Assembly: GCA_035500095.1 (NCBI GenBank)
Contig: DATJXN010000119.1
Coordinates: 1-52,127, forward strand
Direction of reading: 5' to 3'
Length of the DNA: 52,127 nt
Source of the DNA: Candidatus Binataceae bacterium
Lineage (GTDB): Bacteria > Desulfobacterota > Binatia > Binatales > Binataceae
The notes under the pieces are model-generated. The model saw only the letters and a list, made by a program, of their open reading frames with translations, did not search any database and was not told where the DNA came from. Positions 40,112 through 49,797 of this stretch are shown here, in pieces. Every line of letters starts with the position of its first letter. Position 1 is the first letter of the stretch. The position numbers were made by a program, and so were the translations under genes.

Positions 40112-41120
40112 CCCGATCGTCGTGGATACCGCCGAGATAGGTCGCGTACAGGACCGGCGGGTCGATCACCAGCGGGCGGCGATGATCGTACGCCGCCACC
40201 GCCAACCCGACGCGATTGGCGCTTTCAAGCGTGAAACGGGCGCCGACCGCGATCCGTTTGCCGCCGGCGTGCTGATATGCAAACGGCGGTATCTCGCGCA
40301 TCGGACCCGCCGCAGTATCGATCAGAAGCGCGCCGTCGCTCGCGATCCGCAGCCCCCGCGCGCCGCTTAAGCCCATCCGGATCGCGCCCGGGTCCGCTCC
40401 CGGCGCGATCACGAACTCCTGCTCGAGGTCGCGGCCCACTCCGTAAAGCCTCAGATCGACCCCCTGCCAGATGCCGCGATACGTGATCAGCCGGTAGCTC
40501 TTGACCCCGGCGAGCCATCGCGAGGAATCCGAACCGTGGATGTAGCCATAGCTCGTCGGCAGTTCCATCTGCGGCTCGAGCTTCACCGCGGGATTGGCGT
40601 CAAGAAAGTTTTCCGTTACGACCGCTCGCTCAAACTGGCTGTGCGACATCGCGGCCAGATCTCCACCGTCGGCCGCGACCGGACGCACCTCGGGAGCAGC
40701 GGCGCCAGAGGTCTTGTGCGCGAGGTCAAACACCACGCCTTTGCGCGTGAGCCAGAACGTCGCGTTGCCGCGCCGCGCATAGAAGGCGGCGCGCGCGTCA
40801 ACCTGACCGCGGTTATCGATGAAGCCGGGAGGCGCCTTCTTCATCGCGTCGATCGCGCGCGAGCGCGCCGCCGGGTCGGCATTCGCCGAACCGGCGGGGC
40901 TGCCGCCGTCGGCCGACGACGCGCGCCCAAAGTCCGCGGCGGGCGCCGGATAGTTAGCGACAACGGTGATTCGCTTCTCCGAAGTCGGCCCACGGTCGGC
41001 AGCGCCGACGGATGCCGGAGAAAGGACCATGCCCGCCGTCATTGCCGTCAGAAAAATCGCGAATCCGGCAAGATGCTTGCAGATGCTCAAAACCCGATGC
41101 GAAGGCGTGGCCTGTGTCAT
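40066..41120 (-). pseudogene. Surface protein, N-terminal part with signal peptide (fragment)
   Basis: ATG 41120 starts a protein with a hydrophobic segment LAGFAIFLTAMTAGMVLSPASVGAA ending in an Ala-rich cleavage site. The N-terminal domain typical of SBBP proteins follows: GFIDNRGQVDARAAFYARR, WLTRKGVVFDL, GVDLRLYGVGRDLEQEFVIAPGADP, then RPLVIDPPVLYATYLGG and AIAVDGAGNTYVA. After YVA near 40070 the frame turns into nonsense. A single extra C in the CCC/GGG run there would explain it, because the next frame continues GYSASTAFPVSANAFQ. First piece of a gene that spans to 36339 and was originally about 1,590 codons. Confidence 0.78.
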
Positions 41121-41319
41121 CTGAACCTGCTCCAGAGTGCAGTGGATTGAAAGCTGTAAGTAAGATTAACCGTTCAAAGGAGAAAATATCAATCAAAAGC
41201 AGATTTTACGGTTAGTTTGCTTAACAGGGCGCGGATGCGCCTCAGAACTGAGCTTCGGCACTCTTTTCGTTGGCAGGATTGCTTTGGGTGGGGATTCGCG
41301 CCCACTCTCGGCCGAGAAA

Positions 41320-41919
41320 TCAGGGCGACGTTGAGGGACCGCCGGGAACCGCGTTATCGGGAGCGTTGTCAGATGGTGGCGGCGTGCCGCCCCGCATCCT
41401 TTGCTGCTCGAAGTGCTGCAGCAGTTGCTGGACGTTCTTGACCTCGTTGATGCGCCAGCGGCCGTTCTCGCGCGCCATGCGGATGTTCCATTCCACGCCC
41501 TTGTTGTCGCGGAAGTCGGTCCACGCCGTATCGCCCGAACGATGTAGCATCACGATCGATCCGAGCACGGCCGCGCCCGGCATCTGGAGTTGTCTCGCGC
41601 CGCTGTTCACCTGTTGCGTCGCCCATTGCTGAATCGTGGCGGCCAACGGCGCGCTCAGGAAGTCCACCGCGCCCTTGCCGACCAGCGCCGCGATGACGTC
41701 GTTGCCCTTGGCGTTCTGCTGCAGCATCTCGTAGCCGGCGTTTTTGACCACGCTTGGAAAGTCAACGAAGCTCGCGGCGGTCGCGCCGTCGCGCTGGTCG
41801 ATCGCCAGCTTCAGCTGATAGATGGCGTAGGACGGTGTGGCCGGAACGTAGAACACGGCCCACAGGGCGACGGCGATTGCCGCCAGGACTCCGATCGCGT
41901 GGCGCGAGACGAAACCCAT
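41320..41919 (-). CDS. DUF2939 domain-containing membrane-anchored protein
   Basis: 199 residues. One N-terminal transmembrane helix (about 7-26, AIGVLAAIAVALWAVFYV) is followed by PSYAIYQLKLAIDQRDGATAASFVDFPSVV, which is the DUF2939 signature. The rest is a small alpha/beta domain ending in NVQQLLQHFEQQRMR and a Pro-rich tail. Faces the periplasm by topology. Function unknown. It is the last gene of the minus-strand group behind pgl, 107 bases apart, so it may have its own promoter. Confidence 0.88.
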   Translation of the reverse strand: MGFVSRHAIGVLAAIAVALWAVFYVPATPSYAIYQLKLAIDQRDGATAASFVDFPSVVKNAGYEMLQQNAKGNDVIAALVGKGAVDFLSAPLAATIQQWATQQVNSGARQLQMPGAAVLGSIVMLHRSGDTAWTDFRDNKGVEWNIRMARENGRWRINEVKNVQQLLQHFEQQRMRGGTPPPSDNAPDNAVPGGPSTSP

Positions 41920-42026
41920 ACTGGTTATTGTGCGTCAGCCGTCGGGCACTGTCGAGGCGGACAGCACTTGCGCGCCGCTGTGGGACGGGCGTTACCGCGG
42001 ACTTCCGGAGCGTGCCTCCGGCCGCC

Positions 42027-42770
42027 TCAGGTATGCGAGAGCAGCGAGGCGGCCGCGCGATCGAGCAGCCAGACGACCTCGCCATTGGGCGGGTCGATAA
42101 TCTGCGCGGGAAAGCGGTCGGGGTCGTGCGGTCCCTCGAGAGCGTTCTTGACCGCCTCCGCCTTGCCCTTGCCCTCGACCAGGAACATGACGCGCGCCGA
42201 GTTGTTGAGCACGGGCGGAGTGATCGTGACGCGATGGCGTTGAGGGGCGTCGACCTCGACCGCGACCACGAGCCGCTCGCGCTCGTGCAGCGCAGGATTT
42301 CCCGGAAACAGCGATTCGACGTGGACATTTTCGCCGAGACCGACAAGGATCAGGTCGAACCGGGGAAATTCACCCTTGCCGATCCCGAAGGAGGCCCGCA
42401 GCTCTTCGGCATAGGCGCCCGCGGCCTGCTCGGGCGGATCTTCCCCGCGGATGCGATGAATCTGCTCGGGACGCAGATCCAGCCGGCTGAGCATCGTGCG
42501 GTTTGCCATCCCGAAATTGCTCGCCGGATCGTCCGGCGGGACGCATCGTTCGTCGCCCCAGAAGAACTGCACCTCCTTCCAATCGACGCTGAGGCGGAAG
42601 CGCTCGGCGAGCAGCGCGTAAGTCGCCGCGGGCGTCGATCCGCCGGTGAGACAGAGGGTGAACTCGGCATGCATGCAGATCGCCTCGCCGGCGAAATGCG
42701 CGATCTCCTCTGCTGCGTGCACATACAGCGACTGCGCGTCGTCCAGGATGATGAGTTTCGGTTCGGCCAT
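42027..42770 (-). CDS. pgl: 6-phosphogluconolactonase
   Basis: 247 residues of the DevB/SOL type. It has LCLTGGSTPAATY at about residue 39, FFWGDERCVPPDDPASNFGMA, and the DLILVGLG--VHVESLFPG segment. This hydrolyses 6-phosphoglucono-lactone in the oxidative pentose phosphate pathway. The usual GxDGHTASLFPG reads GENVHVESLFPG: the histidine is kept but the preceding D-G is N-V, which may alter activity. It lies 150 bases after tkt on the same strand, forming a pentose phosphate group; zwf and gnd are not in the window. Confidence 0.88.
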   Translation of the reverse strand: MAEPKLIILDDAQSLYVHAAEEIAHFAGEAICMHAEFTLCLTGGSTPAATYALLAERFRLSVDWKEVQFFWGDERCVPPDDPASNFGMANRTMLSRLDLRPEQIHRIRGEDPPEQAAGAYAEELRASFGIGKGEFPRFDLILVGLGENVHVESLFPGNPALHERERLVVAVEVDAPQRHRVTITPPVLNNSARVMFLVEGKGKAEAVKNALEGPHDPDRFPAQIIDPPNGEVVWLLDRAAASLLSHT

Positions 42771-42920
42771 GAGAATCCGCTCGGATGGTGTTTATCGGAA
42801 AATTAACCTAAAGCGCGCGGGGCGCGCCAGCGGCGGCGAAATCACCGGAACGCAAGAGCGCGGCCGATCGCCGGCGGCGGTGGCTTCGCTCCGCTTCGCG
42901 TGCGGCCGCGATACTTCAAT

Positions 42921-44951
42921 TCATCGCGCGAGCAGCCTGAGCGCGCGCTCGACCGCGTTCTCCACCGTGAAGCCGAAGTGCTTGAATACGTCCTGGTACG
43001 GCGCCGACGCGCCGAAGCTCGTCATCCCGAGCACGTCGCCCTCAAGCCCGACCCATCGATACCACGGCATCGTCGCCGCCGCTTCGATGGCGAGGCGCCG
43101 GCGAATCGCGGGCGGGAGGACCGAATCGCGATAGGCCGCGTCCTGCTTCTGGAACACTTCCATGCTCGGCATGCTGACGACGCGCACCGCATGGCCGCGC
43201 TTTTCGAGTTCGTCTTTCGCGCCGAGCGCGAGATGCACTTCCGAGCCGCTGGCGATCAGGATTAGCTCCGCGGTGCGGCCCCGGGTCTCGCTGAGCACAT
43301 AGGCGCCGCGCATCAATTCGCGCGCCGGCGCCATCGCGGTGCGGTCGAGCGTCGGCAGCTTCTGCCGGGTGAGCGCCAGCAGCACCGGACCACCCCGATG
43401 CGTCATCGCGGCGCGCCAGGCCTCGGCCGCCTCGTTGGCGTCGCACGGGCGAATCACGGTGAAATTCGGAATCGCGCGCAATCCCGCGAGCTGCTCGACC
43501 GCCTGATGCGTAGGGCCGTCTTCGCCGAGCCCGATCGAATCGTGAGTGAAGACGTAAATCACGTGGACACCCATCAGCGCCGCCAGCCTGAGCGAGGGCC
43601 GGCAATAGTCGGTGAAGATGAGAAAGCTCGAACCGTAGGGGATGAAGCAGCCGTGCAGCGCGATCCCATTCAGGATCGCGGCCATCCCATGCTCGCGTAT
43701 GCCGAAGTGCAGGTTGCGGCCGGTATGGTCGTGGCGCTCGAAGTCGCCGCCGTCGACGACGTCGACGAAGGTCGATTCGTTGAGGTCGGCCGCGCCGCCG
43801 AACAGGTTCCAGACCTTCTTCGCGATCGCCTGCTCGGCACGCGAGCCCGACTCGCGCGTGGCCAGTGTGTCCTTCGGCGTGAACTGCGGTAGCTCGGCGT
43901 CCCATCCCTTGGGCAGCTCGCCGGCGAGCATCGACTTGAATTCCGCGGCTTCGCTCGCATGCGCCCTGGCGTAGCGATCGAAGCGGGCGTTCCAGTCCGC
44001 CTCGAGTTCGCGGCCGCGCGCGCCGCAATCGCGAAAATGCTTTAGCGCTTCGTCGGGAACGTAGAATGGCGGCTCCTCGGGCCATCCGTAGAAGCGTTTG
44101 GTGAGCTTGACCTCCTCCGCGCCTAGCGCCTGCCCGTGCGCCTTCGAGGTGTCCTGCCGATTGGGGCTCCCGTAGCCGATATGCGAGCGCACGCGGATGA
44201 GCGACGGGCGGTTCTCCTCGGCGATCGCGTTTTCGATCGCGCGCCCAACCGCCGCCAGGTCGTTGGCGTCGTCCACCCCCTGCGTGTGCCATCCATAGGC
44301 GTTGAAGCGCTCGGTCACGTTTTCGTCGAAAGACAGGTCTGTGCCGCCGTCGATCGTGATGTGGTTGTCGTCGTAGATGAGGAGCAGGTTGCCGAGGCCC
44401 AGATGTCCGGCGATCGACGCCGCTTCGCTTGCCACGCCTTCCATCAGGTCGCCGTCGCCGCAGAAGCCGAAGATACGATGGTCGAACAGTCCGGAGTGGT
44501 CGCGTTCGAAGCGCGCGCGCAGATGCGCGGCCGCGATCGCCATTCCTACGGCATTGCCAACGCCCTGGCCGAGCGGCCCGGTCGTGGTTTCGACGCCCGG
44601 CGTGAGGCCGTACTCGGGATGGCCGGGCGTAATGCTCTCGAGCTGGCGAAACCGTTTGATCTGCTCGAGCGGCAGGTCATGGCCGGTCAGATGGAGCATC
44701 GCGTAGAGCAGCATCGATCCGTGCCCGTTGGAGAGCACGAAGCGGTCGCGTCCGAACCATTTCGGGTTGGCCGGGTTGTAGCGCATGAAGCGCGTCCACA
44801 GGAGATAGGCGATCGGCGCCATCCCCATCGGCATTCCGGGATGGCCCGAGTTGGCCTTTTGCACCGCATCGATCGCGAGCACCCGGATCGAGTTGATGCA
44901 CAGTTGATCGAGATTCCCCTCCGGGCTCTTGATTTGTGTTGCGCGAACCAC
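42921..44951 (-). CDS. tkt: Transketolase
   Basis: 676 residues, full length. Thiamine-diphosphate-binding motifs are complete: ANSGHPGMPMGMAPIAYLLW, LSNGHGSMLLYAMLH, GPLGQGVGNAVGMAIA, the GDGDLMEGVASEA metal/TPP motif and IYDDNHITIDG. The pyrimidine domain has FTHDSIGLGEDGPTHQAVEQLAGLRAIPN and the C-terminal ALRLLAR end. Transfers two-carbon units in the non-oxidative pentose phosphate pathway or Calvin cycle. Co-directional with pgl downstream and a small helical protein 103 bases upstream. Confidence 0.95.
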   Translation of the reverse strand: MVRATQIKSPEGNLDQLCINSIRVLAIDAVQKANSGHPGMPMGMAPIAYLLWTRFMRYNPANPKWFGRDRFVLSNGHGSMLLYAMLHLTGHDLPLEQIKRFRQLESITPGHPEYGLTPGVETTTGPLGQGVGNAVGMAIAAAHLRARFERDHSGLFDHRIFGFCGDGDLMEGVASEAASIAGHLGLGNLLLIYDDNHITIDGGTDLSFDENVTERFNAYGWHTQGVDDANDLAAVGRAIENAIAEENRPSLIRVRSHIGYGSPNRQDTSKAHGQALGAEEVKLTKRFYGWPEEPPFYVPDEALKHFRDCGARGRELEADWNARFDRYARAHASEAAEFKSMLAGELPKGWDAELPQFTPKDTLATRESGSRAEQAIAKKVWNLFGGAADLNESTFVDVVDGGDFERHDHTGRNLHFGIREHGMAAILNGIALHGCFIPYGSSFLIFTDYCRPSLRLAALMGVHVIYVFTHDSIGLGEDGPTHQAVEQLAGLRAIPNFTVIRPCDANEAAEAWRAAMTHRGGPVLLALTRQKLPTLDRTAMAPARELMRGAYVLSETRGRTAELILIASGSEVHLALGAKDELEKRGHAVRVVSMPSMEVFQKQDAAYRDSVLPPAIRRRLAIEAAATMPWYRWVGLEGDVLGMTSFGASAPYQDVFKHFGFTVENAVERALRLLAR

Positions 44952-45054
44952 GATGACTCCGATTGTTGTCGGGGACGGCCGCTGCGGGCCGCCGCGGTTT
45001 CATCTTAAACTTTAACTTGAACTCCGCGCGGGACGCCCCCCTCGCCGCGGCGAA

Positions 45055-45429
45055 CTACCACTTGGAACCGTCCTCGTCGCCGGGGTCGCCCGACTTGTGC
45101 CGCATCAGCTTGACGGTTTCTTTTGCGGCGCCCTTGTCGCCCTGCTTGAGCGCCTCCGTGAACTTCTGCGCGACCATCCGCATCAACGCGCCCTCTGCGG
45201 GATCAAGTTCGCCGGCGATCGCGGCCAGGCGCTCCATCGCGCTCCTCAGCTGTTCCAAGGAATCCGCCAGGTCGCCGCGCTCGCGGCTGGCCACGGCGGC
45301 GCGCAGGCGCTGGCGGAGTTCCGCGACGGCCGGCCGCGCCCGCTCTCCGATGGTGACTTCGAGTTCGCCCAGGTTGTCCGCGAGTCTGATGAAGGCGTTG
45401 AGCGATGTGTCGTCGGAGAGCGCCACCAC
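45055..45429 (-). CDS. Small helical hypothetical protein
   Basis: 124 residues from GTG 45429, with GAGGTG 10 bases upstream. Composition and heptad-like hydrophobics (LADNLGELEVTIGE, ELRQRLRAAVASR, LADSLEQLRSAMERLAAIAG) predict two or three long helices, possibly a helical bundle or coiled coil, and an acidic C-terminal tail (SGDPGDEDGSKW). I do not recognise a family. No signal peptide or membrane segment. Lies upstream of tkt on the same strand, perhaps in the same transcript. Divergent from fabF. Confidence 0.65.
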   Translation of the reverse strand: MVALSDDTSLNAFIRLADNLGELEVTIGERARPAVAELRQRLRAAVASRERGDLADSLEQLRSAMERLAAIAGELDPAEGALMRMVAQKFTEALKQGDKGAAKETVKLMRHKSGDPGDEDGSKW

Positions 45430-45654
45430 TCAATTTTTCACCTCATTACGCTCGCGTTGCAAGGAAAGCGAAAGCCTGCGCCGCGGCGGCTCGCGAAAAT
45501 CGGCGGAATCGAGTTCCGTGGACCAGCCGCGCAGCCTGTCTATTGATTGTCGATAGAGCTGTCGATGGCGCCGCGCGCCGGTGATATAGAACTGGCGCTG
45601 CTTTTGATACAAGATTGAACGTTACAACGACCTCCTTAGGAGCATCGCGCTTAG

Positions 45655-46920
45655 ATGAGACGCATCGGCGATCGCCGCGTGGTGATAACCGGCCTGGGCC
45701 TGGTCACGCCGCTGGGCACGGGAATCGAAAAGAACTGGGAAGCATTGATGGCCGGTCGCTCGGGCATCGGTCCGGTAACCCGCTTCGACGTTTCCGACTT
45801 CGCCGCCCGCATCGCGGGCGAAGTGCGCGACTTCGATCCCCACGACTGGATCGAGAAGAAGGACGTCAAGAAGATGGACCTCTTCATCCAGTACGCGGTG
45901 GGCGCGGCGGAGCAGGCGATGCGCCAGTCGGCGCTCAAGATCGACGACAGCAACGCAGACCGCATCGGCGTGCTGGTGGGAGTGGGCATCGGCGGGCTGC
46001 TGACGATCGAAGAAAACCATCTGCTGTTTCTCGACACCCGGCTAAAGCGGATCACGCCGTTTTTTATCCCCAAGCTCATCAGCAACCTGGCGCCCGGACA
46101 GATCGCGATCCGCTACGGCGCGCGCGGCATCAACCTCGCCACCACCAGCGCCTGCGCCTCGGGCAGCCACGCCGTGGGCGAGGCCTACCGCATGATCCGC
46201 GACGGCTATATCGACGCCGCGATCACCGGCGGGGCCGAAGCCGCGCTGACCTCGCTCGGCATCGGCGGCTTCATCGCGATGCGCGCGCTGTCCACGCGTA
46301 ACGATGCGCCCGAGGCCGCCAGCCGTCCCTTCGACGCGGAACGCGACGGCTTCGTGATGTCCGAGGGCGCAGCGGCGCTGATCCTCGAGGAGCGCGAGGC
46401 CGCGCTCGCGCGCGGCGCCAATATCCTGGCCGAGATCGCCGGCTACGCCGCCAACGGCGACGCCTATCACATGACCTCACCTTCGCCCGAGGGACAGGGC
46501 GCCGCGCGCTGCATGATGCTGTGTCTGCAGGACGGTGAGCTTGACCTCAATCAGGTCGATTACATCAACGCGCACGGCACCTCCACGCCGCAGGGCGACA
46601 CCGCCGAGACCCAGGCGATCAAACGCGTCTTCGGCGAACGCGCGGCCAAGATCGCGGTGAGTTCGACCAAGTCGATGACCGGCCATACGCTCGGTGCAGC
46701 CGGCGCGATCGAGTCGGTTTACACGGTGCTGGCGATCGGGCGCGGGATGGTGCCGCCGACGATCAACTACGAACATCCCGACCCCGAATGCGATCTCGAC
46801 TACGTGCCCAATCGGCCGCGGCCCGCTAAGATTCGCATCGCGCTGAACAATTCATTCGGCTTCGGCGGTACCAACACGACGCTGGCTTTCAAGCCGGCGG
46901 TCGAGCTTAGCGGGAAGTAA
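45655..46920 (+). CDS. fabF: Beta-ketoacyl-ACP synthase II
   Basis: 421 residues. The KAS catalytic set is complete: C167 in TSACASG, H307 in NAHGTSTP, K339 in SSTKSMTGH and H344 in TGHTLGAAG, plus the NNSFGFGGTN end. The start reads RRVVITGLGLVTPLG as in FabF. Extends acyl-ACP chains in type II fatty-acid synthesis at the condensation step. AGGAG lies 15 bases before ATG 45655. fabH follows 4 bases after its stop. An acpP gene is not found upstream, which is unusual for a fabF locus. Confidence 0.94.
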   Translation: MRRIGDRRVVITGLGLVTPLGTGIEKNWEALMAGRSGIGPVTRFDVSDFAARIAGEVRDFDPHDWIEKKDVKKMDLFIQYAVGAAEQAMRQSALKIDDSNADRIGVLVGVGIGGLLTIEENHLLFLDTRLKRITPFFIPKLISNLAPGQIAIRYGARGINLATTSACASGSHAVGEAYRMIRDGYIDAAITGGAEAALTSLGIGGFIAMRALSTRNDAPEAASRPFDAERDGFVMSEGAAALILEEREAALARGANILAEIAGYAANGDAYHMTSPSPEGQGAARCMMLCLQDGELDLNQVDYINAHGTSTPQGDTAETQAIKRVFGERAAKIAVSSTKSMTGHTLGAAGAIESVYTVLAIGRGMVPPTINYEHPDPECDLDYVPNRPRPAKIRIALNNSFGFGGTNTTLAFKPAVELSGK

Positions 46921-46924
46921 CACG

Positions 46925-47902
46925 ATGGGATCGCGAATCGTCGCGACCGGACGCGCGTTGCCGCGCACCGCGGTCAGCAATCATGATCTTGCGCGGATCG
47001 TCGACACCTCCGACGAGTGGGTGCGCACCCGCACCGGGATCGCCCGGCGCTACGTGATGTCGAGCGGCGAGTCACTGGTCGATATCGCCGCCGCTGCGAG
47101 CACCACCGCCCTCCAGCGTGCCGGCATCCGGCCCGCCGAGCTCGACGCGATCATCGTCGGCACGGTCTCCTCCGAATACGGCTTTCCCTCGTTCGCGTGC
47201 CAGCTCCAGCATCGCCTCGGGCTCGATACGATTCCGGCCTACGACGTCGCCGCGGCGTGCTCGGGTTTCGTCTATGCGCTGAGCGTGGCCGACAACGCAA
47301 TGCGCGCGGGCGATTACTCGCGCGTTCTGCTGGTCGGCACCGACGCGCTCTCGACGATGGTCGACTGGAACGATCGCGCGGTCTCCGTGCTGTTCGGCGA
47401 CGGCGCCGGGGCGGCGGTGATGGTTTCCGAGCCGGGGCCGCGCGGCGTCCTTGCGAGCCTGCTGCGCTCCTCGGGCGAGTACTGGCACCTGCTCTCCGTG
47501 CGATCGACGGGGGTGCGCGCGACGCTCGACTCCGAGGTGCGGCGCTCGCCTGACGATGCGATCAAGATGAAAGGACCGGAGTTGTTCAAGCTCGCGGTGC
47601 GCTCGATGGCTGACGTTACGCAGAAAGTGGCCGAGCGCGCCGGCATCAGCATCGCCGACGTCTCGCTGATCGTTCCTCACCAGGCCAACATCCGCATCCT
47701 TAACGCGGTTGCCGAACGCCTGGGCGTCCCGCATGAAAAGGTCTTTACCAATATCGATCGCTACGGCAACACCTCGGCGGCGTCGGTGCCAATCGCGCTC
47801 GACGAAGCGCTCGAAGCCAACCGCATCCACGACAACGACCTGGTGATGCTCAACGCGTGCGGCGGCGGGCTTACCTGGGGCGCCAACCTGTTGCGGTGGT
47901 AG
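46925..47902 (+). CDS. fabH: Beta-ketoacyl-ACP synthase III
   Basis: 325 residues with the KAS III triad: C112 in AAACSGF, H252 in VPHQANIRI and N282 in RYGNTSAAS. SDEWVRTRTGI near the start is a FabH hallmark. It starts fatty-acid synthesis by condensing acetyl-CoA or a branched acyl-CoA with malonyl-ACP. It is coupled to fabF with a 4-base gap. FabH paralogues also work in natural-product pathways; this copy sits with fabF, so general fatty-acid synthesis is the simplest reading. Confidence 0.93.
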   Translation: MGSRIVATGRALPRTAVSNHDLARIVDTSDEWVRTRTGIARRYVMSSGESLVDIAAAASTTALQRAGIRPAELDAIIVGTVSSEYGFPSFACQLQHRLGLDTIPAYDVAAACSGFVYALSVADNAMRAGDYSRVLLVGTDALSTMVDWNDRAVSVLFGDGAGAAVMVSEPGPRGVLASLLRSSGEYWHLLSVRSTGVRATLDSEVRRSPDDAIKMKGPELFKLAVRSMADVTQKVAERAGISIADVSLIVPHQANIRILNAVAERLGVPHEKVFTNIDRYGNTSAASVPIALDEALEANRIHDNDLVMLNACGGGLTWGANLLRW

Positions 47903-48109
47903 GCCGCGCGCCCGTGCTCGCGGCGGTGTCCGCGGCGCTCTGACGCTCATTCGTCCAAGGCTTTCGCGTGGACTCGCTGGTGAGCTAGAAAGAGTGCGCG
48001 AGAGGGCCACGGCGGCAGCCGGAATAGGTATCTGAAAGCGATACTTTAAGTTGAAGATGACCGGGATTGCCGCGCCTGCAGCTCCCCGCGAAAGGCGGCA
48101 GGACTCTTG

Positions 48110-49783
48110 ATGCTCGAAGGCGTGGTGCCGTGGCCGGAGCCGGCCGCGGAGCTCTATCGAAAGCTGGGCTACTGGCGCGGCGAGCCGATCGGCGATCGCT
48201 TCGACCGCTCGGTCGCCGAGAACGCGGCGCGCCTGGCCGTGGTGGACGGCGAACGGCGCGTCACCTATCGAGAGCTGGGCGCGGCGGTCGAGCGGCTGGC
48301 GCTTCATTTCGCGGAGCGCGGCGTCGCCTACGGCCGGCGCGTGATCTTTCAGTTGCCCAACAGTTTCGAATGCGTCGCCGCGTATTTCGCCTGTCTGAAG
48401 ACCGGCGCGATTCCGGTCGCGACGCTACCGGCCCATCGCCACACCGAGATCGGCCATCTTGCGCGCTTCACCGACGCCTGCGCATGGCTCATCCCGGCCG
48501 AGTACCGGCGCTTCGACTACGTCGGGATGGCGGCCGAGTTGCGCCCCTCCCTGCCGTCGATGCGCGAGGTGTTCGTGAGGGGTGCGCGCGCGGAGGCCCG
48601 GATGACGCTGCTCGGGGACCTGCTCGACGATCCGATCGAAGAACGGATCGCGCCCTCGGCGCTCACGCAGCTTCGCCCTCGCGCCGGCGAAATCGCAGTG
48701 TTCCAGCTTTCGGGCGGCAGCACGGGGCTGCCGAAGGTGATCCCGCGCACGCACGACGACTATCTCTACAATTCGCTACGCCTGGCCGAATGTCTGGGCT
48801 TCGAACGCGACGGTGTCGCGCTGATCGCGATCCCGATGATGCACAACTTTCCGCTGCTCGCCGCGGTGCAATCGGGAATCCTGATGGGCGCCAAAATCGT
48901 GCTTGCACCGTCGCCCGAAGCCGAGACGGTCTTCCCGCTGATCGAGCGCGAGCGCGTGACCTGGATTTGCGCGGTGCCCGCGATGGCGGTGAGCTGGCTC
49001 AACGATCCGCGCTTTAAGCGGACGGATTTCTCCTCGCTGCGATCGATGGCGGTCGGCGGCCAGCGGCTCAATCCCGAGCCCGCGCGGCGTATCCTCAGCG
49101 AAATCGGCCCGGTGGTGACGCAGGTTTACGGGATGGCCGAGGGGCTGTGTTGTTCGACTCGGCGCGGCGATCCGGAAGAAGTGATCGTCAACACCCAGGG
49201 CCGCCCGATTTGCGAGCACGACGAGCTGCGCATCGTCGGCGACGACGGCCGCGAGGTCGCGCCGGGCGAAGTCGGCGAGCTGCTGTGCCGCGGGCCCTAC
49301 ACGCCGCGCGGCTACTACCGCGCCGAAGAGCACAACCGCGGCGCGTTCACCCCCGACGGCTTCTACCGCACCGGCGATCTCGTGATGATGCATCCGAGCG
49401 GCAACCTGGTCATCGAAGGACGGCGCAAAGACGTGATCAATCGGGGGGGCGAGAAAATCAGCGCCGAGGAAATGGAAGACCTCGTGCTGTCGCATCCTGC
49501 GGTCGCCAATGCGGCGATCGTCGCGATGCCCGACGAGGTGATGGGCGAGCGCGCCTGCGCGTACGTGGTGCTGCGCGCGGGGCAGAGCCTGACCTTCGCG
49601 GAGCTCGCGCGCCATCTCGAGGCGCGCCGCATCGCCCGCTTCAAGATTCCCGAGCGGCTCGAAATCGTCGAGCGGTTTCCGATAACCGCGGTCGGCAAGA
49701 TCTCCAAGAAGGATTTGCGCGCGGACATCGTGGCCAGGCTCGCGCGCGCGGCCGGCGAAAAGAAAGCGGGAGGCGGCTTCTAA
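48110..49783 (+). CDS. Aryl-acid adenylating enzyme, 2,3-dihydroxybenzoate-AMP ligase family
   Basis: 557 residues of the ANL superfamily. Its opening MLEGVVPWPEPAAELYRKLG, the A3 loop LSGGSTGLPK, A5 YGMAEG, A7 YRTGDLV, A8 GRRKDVINRGGEKIS and the A10 lysine in GKISKKDL are all present. The start is that of EntE/DhbE enzymes, which activate 2,3-dihydroxybenzoate or salicylate. The aryl-acid asparagine (HNFPLL) is kept, but the Ser-Ser that follows in DhbE is Leu-Ala, so a different or less polar aryl acid is likely. ATG 48110 has AGGA 7 bases upstream. No aryl-carrier protein or NRPS is here; a Cys-rich protein, a diiron protein and an ATPase follow. The product may go to CoA or to another acceptor (inference). 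Confidence 0.88.
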   Translation: MLEGVVPWPEPAAELYRKLGYWRGEPIGDRFDRSVAENAARLAVVDGERRVTYRELGAAVERLALHFAERGVAYGRRVIFQLPNSFECVAAYFACLKTGAIPVATLPAHRHTEIGHLARFTDACAWLIPAEYRRFDYVGMAAELRPSLPSMREVFVRGARAEARMTLLGDLLDDPIEERIAPSALTQLRPRAGEIAVFQLSGGSTGLPKVIPRTHDDYLYNSLRLAECLGFERDGVALIAIPMMHNFPLLAAVQSGILMGAKIVLAPSPEAETVFPLIERERVTWICAVPAMAVSWLNDPRFKRTDFSSLRSMAVGGQRLNPEPARRILSEIGPVVTQVYGMAEGLCCSTRRGDPEEVIVNTQGRPICEHDELRIVGDDGREVAPGEVGELLCRGPYTPRGYYRAEEHNRGAFTPDGFYRTGDLVMMHPSGNLVIEGRRKDVINRGGEKISAEEMEDLVLSHPAVANAAIVAMPDEVMGERACAYVVLRAGQSLTFAELARHLEARRIARFKIPERLEIVERFPITAVGKISKKDLRADIVARLARAAGEKKAGGGF

Positions 49784-49797
49784 GCCGCAGAACTTCG

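Noticed and set aside
45604..45635. TTGATA as a -35 for fabF
   Set aside because: No acceptable -10 (17 bases later reads ACGACC).
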